Shown here: piece by piece, positions 1 to 12,424 of the stretch | Layout of the letters: the number at the start of each line of letters is the position of its first letter | How positions within the stretch are numbered: position 1 is the first letter of the stretch | Assembly: GCF_035582795.1 (NCBI RefSeq) | Contig: NC_134365.1 | Location: 134,567,077 to 134,631,076 of the forward strand | From: Mycteria americana | Lineage: Eukaryota; Chordata; Aves; Ciconiiformes; Ciconiidae | Reading direction: 5' to 3' | Length of the DNA stretch: 64,000 nt | Translations under genes and position numbers: made by a program | The notes under the pieces: model-generated | Told to the model about the DNA's origin: nothing | What the model saw: the letters and a program-made list of their open reading frames with translations, nothing else | The model's database searches: none

Positions 1-2702
1 GGCTTTTTGAACAGATGTACTGAAAGAGATGGCTACCAGCCACAGAAATGATTGCATGCATGCACGGGAAATTGTTATGCCTCCAGTACATCAGCTAAAG
101 ATGTCTGCTAGGTCCAGGTGGATCTTTGACTTTTACTTATCTTTTTGATCTAAACATGGATCAAATTTGTTGGTCTACAGTCACCCTAATATTGGAATAA
201 GATCCTCAAGGTAATTTCTAAACCAGGCCTGAAAGTTCATTGAGATCTGCACTTAGTCTTTTGAGTGAAATGACTACATGAGCGTATTTGCATATTGTTT
301 CAAGTTCCTAACCAGGCAAAACTCACAGCACAGCATGTATCTTAAAATTACTAGTGGAAACTGAGATTTCCCAAAACACTTCAACACGATCAGGTTAGGT
401 TGGGGTATGGAAGCTGAAGCTGAAAACATAATTCAGTGAGCTTCCAAACTCTGAATAGGAGACTGATTGGAGCAGAAACAACAGTTTTGATGTTCTAAAA
501 TTATTATTTTTATGCTGTATTTGTTTTTAAAAGATCAGTGTAGTGAAGAGAGATTGTATTTATTCATACAATTTCACATAAATCTTTTTTAATCAAAATC
601 CTACACCATTTGTATTTCACATTTTCTACCTTTATAAAAATGACCTAAATAAATAAAACTTAGAATCTAAAATGAGTGAATAAATGTCATCGTTTCCTCT
701 ACTGGCTGATGTTCTCAACCTTTAAAATATACCATAAACAAATAAAACAAATCATCCACTAAAAGGAGAGTAGCTGTGATGCTCAGTGGAACTCTGACTC
801 TTTGAAAAACAGTACCACCTTCTTTTTCAGCATATTGAAGCAAAAAAGGATATACTTTTATGCTTTGCATATGTGTGTTCTGGTAATAGTTAACTTCAGA
901 TTATTTGGTCTATTTCAACCATGTGACTCTTGCATGAAATGCTCAGCCAAATTTTTGTGGCTTCAGAGTTAGATTTGACAACCCACTGAAACCAAGAAAG
1001 CACAAATATGAGAAATAAACAAAAAAGTTAACCAACTTCTTCAGCCCTCAACGAAAAAACCCCATGTTGAATGCTGAACAAAGTTTTATTTGGAGTTTCT
1101 ACTTTTTTCTGATCCATTCATGATTTTGCAATGCTGCACAAAAAGAATTTTGCAATAGAACCATTTTCACAAGCAGATTGAAATACTCCGTGGTACATCT
1201 GCACCCCTGGGAATTTGTTAAAACGTGGACAAAGTAGAATACTGGCTGATGCATTCTGCAGATCAAGCTCTTAATCGAATTAACAACAGAATACCCTACA
1301 GAATAACATGTTATTCATAACATGTAGTGCTTCAGTTATTTAGATACCCAATTCTTAGGTGCCGCTAAGCATGCTGAGTGAAGGCACTGCTAGGTATAAT
1401 TCATTTCCAAGAGACCAGCAATAAGAATATAACTGCCCAGCCCTTTGCTGATAGGTGACTCGGACTGAAATATTAGGACAGAAGATACCTAAATATCACT
1501 CCTGATTCTACTGTTTCAGTTCTTTTAAACAAATCTCCAGCCAAAGCAATCCTGACGGGATCTGAACAGCACCTTAGTAGAATGACATCTTTAATACAGT
1601 GAACTGTTGATCTGCTGTTCAGGGAAGTTCAATGCAGTTGATCTGCATTCAGGAAAATGTCCTAGAGATGGGGAAAAGTTACCCTTCAATTTTATACCAG
1701 TTAAATGCCTCAGTCAAAAGACATTTTAAAGAACTGACTCAGAATCGACATCCACTCCATACCACCACCGTTAACTGTTGTTTGATCCCCAAATACAATG
1801 TATTCTTGCCTATATTCCTACAGCTAGCCAACGTGCTAGCAACGTAAGGATCATAGATCTTATTTTGCTGTGATGAATGGCATAACATCTTTCTCTGTCC
1901 CTTTCTCTCTTGCCTTCACAGACTATTTTCTTGTAGCAGTGGAAGGCTGGTCTACTCTGGCTACTCATCTCTACTTCTTAAACAACAACAATGCATTTGG
2001 CCCAGGCACTCAGTCTTGCCATGGCGACATCTCACAGTAATAGTTACAATTCTCTCTGGAGTTTTGTCAGACTACAGTGAGGCAATATTTCTTGGGTCTT
2101 TTTCTCACTAATCTAAACTGTTGTGTAATGCTATGCACTGTTAACAAACTGGTAATGCTTTGGTCCAAAAGCAATAGCATTTCATTAAAAAGGTAAAATC
2201 TGTATTTCAGGTTTGGAAGTGTTTGGGATACATCTGTGCTGTAAGGTGCTGTATAAGTACAAGATAATGTGTTTCCATCTCAACAAAAATAGCTCAAGTT
2301 CAAAATATCTGCTACTGATGCACCGTTCTTCATCTTCACAGACAAAAGACATTCTTCATGCAACTGATGAGTCATAAGCAGCACCCAGAACACCCCCAGG
2401 ACTGGATATCCACCTCTCTCATTTTCACGCACATAGACCCTGGATGTTGGCCCACTGGGAACATATTTTACCTTTTTTTGCTATTTGAAAGGAGAAAATA
2501 TTCTGTACAGAAATATTTTTCAATAGCATGTGGTTCCTAGTGGCTTCTGCACTCCCATAAATCTGCACCTATGTACATCTGTAAGTCAGTAGATAATAGC
2601 AACAATAATCAACTGTAAACATTTGGCATGTAAACGTGTTTTTTAAAAAGTGAGATCACAAAATACCATCCAAAGTAACCTATTAGATATGCTATATTGT
2701 AC
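1..2702 (-). other. PHEX: PHEX intron 5 (5' part only)
   Basis: AT-rich non-coding sequence that starts at the GTACAA donor. I searched both strands for PHEX exon 6 (the segment after ILK in the human protein) and did not see it. The open frames at 1632-1847 and 2358-2540 have no recognisable family and no coding context. Confidence 0.8.
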
Positions 2703-5700
2703 CTTCAGGATATACCGATTGGAGATTTTGTCATCAGCAGCCACATATAAACGGATGAAGACAGAGTTACTGTATTGACCACGAAGAGTTGCCAAGGCTT
2801 GGACTAAGCTAAACCTCCTTTCTGACCACAGCCCTTCAGGTCCAATGTTGGATTCCAGCACAGGCCAGCGGAAAGGTGAATGCCTCAGTATACTTAACAG
2901 GGGTTTCACATCAGCTTTTTCAATTTTATCTGAAATGTCAAAGTGTGACAACAATTACATTCCAGACAATTCAAATCCAGCAGCAGCCACACGAGACACA
3001 AAGATTTATTGGCGTTGATCGATTTCTAGGCAAGACAAAACACAATAGCTGAAACCCAAAGCCTCTGCTCTGCCTGTGAGCATAGAAGCACGGGAGCCCA
3101 ACCCAGTTTATCTGAATCAAGAATAAGAGAAGCAAATCAGTTCCTTTCAAAAAAGACAAAGGGTTGGAATTAAGTCAATTAAAAAACCAATTCCTCGCTT
3201 AGGAACCAACATAGAAACTTCACTGGTTCTGAGAGGGGGTTATTGTACATAATCAAAGCTAGAGGGGCCAGCATCTCCACATCGAGGCTGCGGGGCAGGC
3301 TGTCTTAATTGCTGACAGTCAGTCTCAGGCTGTGCTGGAAGAAAACTGCTCAGGAAATAAAGTCTGAAAGAGTCAGAAGGACAAAGGGCACTTTGAAGGA
3401 CAAAGTCCATTCCCTCCCAACGCATCTTTCCCCTGTGCAGCTACATAAAGGTAGTGATGTGTCCCAACCTAGTGTACATCACCTTACAGCAACATTTACA
3501 AGATCAGGAAAAGCACTCTGCAAATGCGGCTATAGGGTTCCCCATCCAAACTTGCTTGACATGCAGATAACTTGAAGCTAAAGAGTCCATGGCTGTCTAT
3601 ACCCAGCCCTGTGGAAGTGTTTCGACAAAATGTATTTCATCGAAGAGGTAAGAGAAAGGTAGAAGGTGCTGAGGCAACAGGCTCTTGAAAGTGTCAGTAT
3701 GAGAATTTCATCAGAGGGCTCCTCTGATTTACCAGGCACTACACCCACACCCCAGGAGCACAGTTTTGGCATCCTTTTGCACAGATAAATATCCCTTCAC
3801 AGTTCCCTGACAAGCAGAGGTCTCTGTAAAACTGACTTCTTCTGCCTTGGTGTACCTCAGCCTCGATAGCCAACTTCAGAAAGTGTAGAAGTCCCTCTGC
3901 ATTCAGTTGAATCCAAATCAGCAAAACCTGTGCATTTGCACAAAGCTTCACAGAGCTCAGTGGAGAGCAAAAAAGCCTGCCTTTATAAACACAAGTAACA
4001 CATATGTGTCCCCCTCAAATCAGGCCACTTACTCTCATTCATGCAGGATGCATAAAGGATCTTGGCCTTTTGTACAGCTTCACTGTCTCGTCTTTTGCTG
4101 ATGGGTTTCTCAAGCAATGCTGAAAAAAGAAATGACATTTTTTTCAATACATCAGAAAATGTAGGAACTCTCTGTTTGCCTGTCTCAGCATTTGCTTTAA
4201 CCACAGCATTTGTTTAATTAAGGATGAGGTTCCACATGTATTTTCTTAAGCAGTAACACAGACATAATTGCACTTTTTTCAATCCCCAACAGAGAAGGAA
4301 TTTTTATTTATTTATTTTTAAGAGGACTGTTTTAAAGCCAGTTGACAGATACTTGTCCTCACAAACAGCCACCGTTAGCAAACTGAGGGGACAGGGAATC
4401 GTGGGGCGAAGGTGGGAGCCAGCACACAGGACAGGGAGTCAGGAATTCTTTCAAGTGGCTCAGCCTCTGCTGCTGGTACGTTGTGAAACTGGGGTCTAAT
4501 GAAGAAGGTGACAGGATCCAAGGAGCCAGACCACTGGCATTCACTTTTGCCAGCTCTGCTGCTGCTGAAAGCAAGCAGCGGAGAACTGCCCCACTGTCTG
4601 TCAAATGCACACAACCTCGGTCTTGTAAATGACACAGAAGGCCAGATGTCCCACTACTATTTGAAAAGCTGCACTATATGGCTCCCTCATACTACAGGCG
4701 TGAACCTCCTTGGTGCCTGAATGCCAAACTAGCTTTTCTAAGCTGTCATCTCTCTGCATTCCTTGTATTCCTCACATTATGTTATGGAAGTGAAATAGCA
4801 TGAAAAGTGCATCTGAATCTCAGCAGCCCACTCTCAGCTGCCTCAAGCCATTTTATCCAAGTTGTAAATCAGCCATGATGCAGCTGCAGATACACATATT
4901 ATCTTGCTAAATGCAGAGGCAGCTTAGCTTCAGCAAGATCTATCAGCTCAGGTGCAGCACAGCATGCACACTTCCATGGCCAAGAGAAGCAGGGTAGTAC
5001 TTGGGCACAGCACAGAAACAGGGCTAGCAAACCCTGTCAGACCTCACCTGGTTTTGTAAGACCCAAACAGGTCCTGCACAGCATTACCTTATTGTTACTG
5101 GGACCACTGGAGAGAGTGGCTTTGCTGGAACCATCCCAAGTCCCTCCTGCTGTATGCTCAGCAGAGCTAAAAAGCCTTGAAAAATTCAAGAGTTCCTTCT
5201 CTATACCATACTCCCCAGTGCTCTGGGTTTCAAATGAGCAAAGGCACAGTGGTGGCACCCAAAGGCACACAAAAGGCACAAAGGCACCCTGCGTGGTGCT
5301 GTGCCTGAGCTAAGAAGCATGCCCCACACAAAAGGGGGAACATAGTGCAACCCAGGAGTCCCAGCAGCCTGCCAAAGTCAGCAGAGGGCCCCTGGGACTT
5401 TATAACACCACCCGTGGCAAAACCAAACTGCTTCCACACGGAGCTTAATCAGGTGTCAACGCAACATTATTCTCTGCCAGTACTGGCTAGGGAGACGCGG
5501 AGTACTGAAGAGGTGGTGGTGCTGCCATCCAAGAGCAGCACCCTCCTGCAAACGGGCAGCAGCTGCTCGCTCTCCAGCCCCTGCCCTTTCCAGCAGCTCG
5601 CCAGAGTCCTCTCTCCAATGTCGCCTCTCACAGGAGGCAGAAGTCCAGCTGGGTGGTACCACTAGATTCTCTAGATGAGAACGGTCTGGGTTTGCATGGC

Positions 5701-8700
5701 TCCACTCAGTCTTAGGAGCTCACTGCTGGAGGTAGGATCTACAGACACTTATTTCCCAGGATTTCCCTAGCACCTTGAAGACCCTGCCATGCCACACCTC
5801 TCAGATATTCCCCACCTGTGCTCATGTGAGTACTCAGAGGACCATACTGCTGACATCAAACTGTTTATTAGTCAAAGAATACTGTAGTGATGAACAAATG
5901 CCGCTTGTTCCCTCCCGCCAATCACTTTTCTCCTTTAAAAAAAAAAAAACAAAAAAAACCCCAAAAAAACAAAAACCCAACCCCCCAAAAACCCCAAACA
6001 AACTCATTTGCTTGGATCTTTGAGAAATGTAATGAGATCATTCCCTTTTAGTTATGGTTCAGCTTTTCCCTAAAAATACTGCTGAATAGGATTCCCAATA
6101 GCTTTGGCTTCAAATCCTCAAATTGCTAATATTTCTCAGCTTGTTAAATACAATATAATACCAATCATTGACACATATCTCCAGTGTGCACAGTTCTTAG
6201 CAGAATAATCAGACCTGTTCATGTTTTAAGAATGGCATTTTAAAAGAAACTATAAATGAAACCTACATAAAACTAAGGATGAAAAAATACACTCCTATTA
6301 AAGCCACTGCAATAACTTCTGTTCCTTGCCAGTGAGCTGCACAGCTATGAATTTTTGAAGCTAATAAAATTCAGTGGCTAAAGCCCAGCTAAAGCTCAGG
6401 AGAGATACAGAGGATAAGATCCAATAAAATAAAATCAACTCTAGGAGTACACCTGCATAAAATCCTGTTAAAATCAGACCTGGTGTTTTCCAATCAAACC
6501 CTTTCATTACGGGACAGAACGAAGCTGTAACACTCCCTGCACTATTGCAAAGAATGAGGTGGAGTAGATGCTGCCAATTCGCTCAGAATTAATTTATGAA
6601 GAAACTTCTTGGTTCTGATGGCAGAAAATCCAGTGATCAAACATGAAAGCCTTAATAAGATGGTTGAATCCTGCAAACACTGAAGTAAGGGGTGTGATCC
6701 ATGAGCGAGTGCTCTTTAGGCTATACAGGTTCCTCATCCTTAGCCTCAAGCTTCCGGAAAGATTTAGAAGCTCAGACCTGGAGCACTGGTCAGATCCACC
6801 TGATTTCTGCATTAACTAACATAAAATCCAAATACAAGGTTTAGAAATTCTCTTCTTATTTAACTCACAAATATATATGGATTTTACATGTCCTTGAACA
6901 TTTAAATTCTTAAAGAAGAGCAAGAAAAGGCAAGAAGCAATGCCTACTAATCAAAAACATGGGTAATCAATTACTCTTATCTACAGGTTGCTGTATCCAT
7001 GGGAAGAAAGTCACTACTGTGATTGAAATCAATGGACACACGTCAAGCTATCTTCAAATTAGCAGTGTTGGGTACTGTGAGTAGCCTGGCCATAGTAGCA
7101 GGCTGCGCCAGCCCCCCTCCTGCACTGAGCATATCTAATTGTGTGGGTCGGTGCATGCCGAGCTCTGCAGTGCAGCATTTCGAAGGGCTGCAGCTCAGAG
7201 TCTCTGCTCTCCGACGACCTCCGCAAGTTGAACAGACCTGCCTCAGGGCTATCCTGCGCTCTCACCAGCACAGGAGGCACTCTCTGAACAGGGCTCCATC
7301 TCTTGACGTGCAATGTGGCATTTCAGGCTCTCATCTACACCGAGGCAAATGCCAGCTGGTGAGACCCACAGAGAGCAAATCCAGCTCCTCTGCCAGAATT
7401 CAACTCTTAACTATAGCTGTCTGGGAGGCCTGTCTTTCCACCTTGAAAAATTGTAATGGCTTCAGATATTTTCTGTTTGGACACCAGAATGAAAGCAAAA
7501 CTTATGAGGTCTTCCAAGGGATAGGAAGAGAAAGACCACCCCAGATCAGCTAATGTTCAGCCCGATGACATACTCACAGACATGCTCTTTAGTTCCTTAC
7601 TCTGCCTTTCCAAATGCCTGCTCTCATACCCCTCGCTAGGGGATTGTGTGTATTCGTGCAAACCCACTGAGAAGTTCAGTCTAATAGGTTTTTCTAAAGT
7701 CCAGTGCCTGGAATTAAAAACTGTGGCCAAGTTAGGGAGATCAGGGTTACCAGCGTTTTGACTAAAGCAGCTCACTCAGCGCTAAGAAGGACATTGAGTT
7801 TGTTCTTCTTGAGCTTTCTTCTTTCCTTTTTTTTTTAACTCATTTTTCGTGTTTCAAAATGAAAAGCTCCAACTCCCTAAAGTAATCTTCCATTTTAGGA
7901 CTCCAAAGATTAACTGAATTCAACTTGAATCTATAGACAGCTTCAATAGACCAAAAAATATATCCTTCATCAGATTCACTTATTGTGAAAAAAAAATTTA
8001 TCCAGCTTCGATCAGCATCATTTAGCTTCATCTTTAAATAAGAATTTTTAGGAACAAATTGCTTTGACTAGACCAGGAAACACAGACCACTCCAACAATA
8101 TTAACAAAAACCCCTTGAAATAATAGTTCATTTGTTAGCTCCCAGCTAAATGTTACAGTGCTAGAGATGGAATAGCAATCTAGCTGAAGAGATTAAAAAA
8201 AGACCACAATCTAAGCTGATTTACAACCCTCTGAAAGAACATAGAATCATTATTAACAGGAACCACAATATGACAACTTACTGCTGCTACTGACTTATAT
8301 CGCCAGCCTGCCACAAATGCAAAGCAGAATATCATAGCCAAAAGTTACCAGGACAAGCAAAGTGAACCAGCATAGCTTAAGCCATCTTGAATATACAGTC
8401 AGTGATCACGTTTCCCCAGCCAAATATAAAGTACATGTTTGAACGGCTGTTCTAGCAAAGCAGCTCTTCTTCAGTCACATCTTTTGTTTCCTTCACTTTC
8501 AAATTAATTCCAAAGTCATTCTCTTCAGGATAAAAGGGATCTTGGCCTGCACTACTGATCTCAGCACCTCATTGTCCATATTTCCATATGCACAGGATGC
8601 CCAGACACAAGATTTATGTCTCCCTTCACATAAAACATAGTTATGGCAAGTGTCAATACCTATTGGTAATTCTGCTCCACAGTGCTGAAATAACATAACT

Positions 8701-11700
8701 CATCTCATCAAGCAACTACCACTTGCACAGTCAGAAACTGGCTAAAGGTGTTCATGATATCCTAAACTTTCTGAGGTTGCAAATTGCTTCATCATTCATT
8801 TTCTTCTACCAAGGGGCTTCTACTTCTGGCAGCCCAGGTCAGGCAGATTTGCATCACCGCTCTCCCTGGCTCTTGTACGAAACACAAAGACTCAGCATCG
8901 CCAACAAAAACCACGCCATACCTGGGAATGATCCTCAGGTGTCTGAATTGTAGATGCTCACATAGACAGCCAGGGAAAAAAGGCACAGCTGGGGAGGGTG
9001 GGGAGCTGGGGTCGGGAAGGAAAGGAAGGAGGTTTATACTGAGTTGCCTTCAGATGGTGCTTTTCCAGGGCAAGAGGGCTAAAAAAGGCCAGCTTCCTGT
9101 GGTTCACTACCCTACAGTAAATAGCAATCATCTGCTGTTAAAAGTGAGAGTAAGGCACTTCACAAAGTAAGCTTTGCTAGTGTGTGTGTGTTTGTTTAAC
9201 TGCATGCTATTCTAAAGCTGCTAAGGATAGTCTTGTGGCTAAGTGTTACCTTTAATCTTACTTTCCATTTCTAGCCCTTGTTGATTTTCCAGCCTACTGT
9301 CTTACACAGCTTCACTCTGGTTTTCAACCACCCTATTTTATTTATGGCACTGAGAAATCCTGTACCTTTCCCTCTTCTGACTTGGAGTGCATGAAAAAGG
9401 GATTGTACAGCCAGATTTGCAGGGAAAAGAAAGATGCATACCATTTATTCAGATTAGGAATATTGATTCAATTTCTCAGTGTCCTGATCTGCAGATTGTA
9501 TATATTCTGTATGCTATCAGACAGTTTTCTACAAACACAGTTGAGTTGCATTCCTGAGAGACACTATGTGATTCGCTAAGCTTATTTCTTGTTCTAGAGA
9601 GAAAAATGTACGTTTTCTCTGAACTTTCCAACCCTAGATATGGAGAATACATTGTGCTAGTAAAGATAGTAGCATTTTTTTTTCCATTTATTTTTGTCCT
9701 TATCCTTTACAAACGGTTTGCTGTATGTGAAAAATGCAAACTAGAAGTGTTTGCACAGTGATATCTGATGATGATTTGAAATTATTCAGATTATGAAATC
9801 GAAATATTACAATGCTTTGTATCTTGAAGAAAAACAACTGCACGTGCAAATATCCCAGCAGGAATATGCTCGGACTTTTAACAAAACAAAAGCTACACAA
9901 GAACCCCAAGAGGACATCCCATTTCCTGCAAAGTTGTAACCCTGGAGGAGTGAAAAGCTAGAAGCAGACAAGTAATTCAGCATGAACTCCCAGGGCAATG
10001 CTAGAGCAAACAGCAGTCTTGGACTGCAAAAACAGACAAGTATCAAAGTGGGGAGATGATCTTATTGTTGTACATAGGCTGGTGAGACAGACTGGAACAC
10101 TAACTGCCCTTTGGCTGTGCATATTTTAAAAACAGTGTTAGACAGCTGGATCGGGTACAGAAAACCATCACAACCATTTGAGTTGTTCTTTGGGTGGAGT
10201 GCCTTGAGAAATAGAAGGCGGAGGGGGAAATGCCATGCAGTGAGGGAGCATGATTTGTCTCATAAAAGATGGCGGAAGGGTGATGGGATTACGGTATGAA
10301 AGTACTTCACCATTAGAAAATGCTTGGTGCCAAAGAGGTCTTTAGTCTACTGAAAAAAGGCACAAAGAAAGCCAACAGTTGGAAGATGAAGACAAATTCA
10401 GCAGTGACAGTGATTAACCGCTGGAGCCAAGCAACCAGAGGAGACAGTGGCTTTTCTCTGTCCCTTAACATCTTCAAGACTTGATGCTTTTTTGGAAGAT
10501 AAGCTTTAGCCCAATGTGAATTATGTTTTATCCCAGTGCAAGCTATTGAGCTGCATTACATGAGTAATGTAATTGTCTGTGATACAAGAAAGGTCATAGG
10601 AGATAATCTAATGGTTACTCCTGGCATTGCACTCTATACATTTAGGATAAGGATCTCAAAGCACTCTTAGATATGTAGGACCAAGGAGATACAGCCATTA
10701 TCTACTGTTGCAGATAAAGAAAGTGAGCCACAGAGGATTAATTCTTCCTTATCTAACTCATGTCAGAGTCCTACTGATTGGAACTATGCTCCTTTATGAG
10801 CATAAAGCTTGCTGAACTTGATCCAGACACTCAAAGAGCTTGATCCTTTGGAGATGGTGAATGCCCCTCAGTCCCTTTAACATCAGTGACAGTGGGAGTT
10901 GCTCAGCATTGCCCAGATGATGCTCAGTACTACACCTGAAAGCAATTTGTAATGCATTGTTTTCAGGAGCAGATCCAGAAAGCAGCCCAAGGGCTTCTCA
11001 GAAACCCATGCCTACTCATTCACTGGGCCAAAGGCAGAAGATGCTCTCTCATCAATTACGTCCACAGTAAGGCCCTACCAAAGCCTCACGCGACAGCATG
11101 CTCTCCCTTTGGTTTGGGTAGCGATAGCTAGTAACCAGATATTTGCTGCATATTGCATGTTTATGAGCTTCCGTTTCTTAGACCAAAATGCAGAAACTCT
11201 GCTTGTGGAAAGGGAGTTTCTTTGCAAATACCTGATGACAGAGAAGGTGGATTTCTCTTTCAATTCTTGAGCAATAAAGACACTGTTCCTCACCCTCCCC
11301 TCTGTGCTGCTCTACAGCTATAGGGGTCAGGTTTCTAAACTGATGAGAAGAATAATTAAAGAGCTGGTCACCCATGTGCAGCTATCAGTCACAAGCTTTG
11401 TTTCCTTCCCAGGTTAGCGCTATTATGTGCAAAACCAAGTTATCTTTTGGAAATTTGCAGGAGATCATCTGACGCCAGCACCAGGATATTTTAAGGATGT
11501 CCTGTGAGGAATTTCAGCTTAAAAGTAGAAAAAAACCTACTCAAACCTTGGTTTGAGTTTGGCAATCAAAGCAAACACACAACACTTGTGTGCAGAATGT
11601 CATTCCCTGAGGTCCCTAAGCCATAAGATAATTATGATTAATCTAGTCCTCATTAAGAATGTCTAGCCCTTAAATACCATATTTTCTTCACACTGAAGAG

Positions 11701-12391
11701 CTATGGCAAAAGAGTTCCTGAAAAGCAACTGTAACCCCTAAACCCCAAGTAGCCAACTGCGCTTGTGCCACTAAGGGTATCTGAGGACTTCAACTGTGGC
11801 ATGAAGGCACTGCCCTTTCTTCAAACTCCCAGTGCACTGGATTTAAGAAGTCAAGTTCAGTACAGTTCACAGAGCAATGATTTGGTGAGAATGCCAAAGG
11901 GCACACAAAAAAACCTTCAGAACTACGCTGCTGTTACGGAAATCACAGCTAGACAAATGTACAGTCTTAATTACAGTAATGGGAGCTTACATGTTCCAAG
12001 AGTGATTATTTCAGAATGGTTTGGGGTCAGCTGACATTCATTTAGAGTATCTGGTTTCCAATTCCTTTTTTTCAAAGCTCGAAGTTAAGCAAAGGAGAGC
12101 TGGCAGTGGTAAGTTTTATGGATGAAGGCCTACGAGGGGCACAATGTTCCACCTCAAAATAAAAGCACTGGCCACAGCATCTAAAATTATACACAAGACT
12201 GTTGTGATCACTTGACCAATGGTAACTTCCCTGTCTTGCTATGTGAAAATATGAGTTTAATAGACTGCAACACAAACAGTCCAGGTTACAAGATAGTCAA
12301 AGAAGAAAACCTGATATATATATTTTTATTCTCATCAGTTTGGAAACCTGACCCCTATAGCTGGAGACGGGTATAGAGGGGAGGCTAAAGA

Positions 12392-12424
<33 letters not shown>

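Noticed and set aside
1..2642. PHEX exon 6 within the left edge
   Set aside because: No segment matching the expected residues after ILK was found on the minus strand, so the exon is taken to lie outside the window.
7023..7553. 176-codon open frame on the plus strand in PHEX intron 3
   Set aside because: No known family and no splice or promoter context. The early Ala/Cys/Pro-rich part gives only a superficial lipoprotein-like look.
8241..8262. CATAGAATCATTATTAACAGG as a CR1 tail
   Set aside because: Only the first ten bases resemble the CR1 terminal repeat, and the expected GGTTGGAAGGGACC block does not follow.
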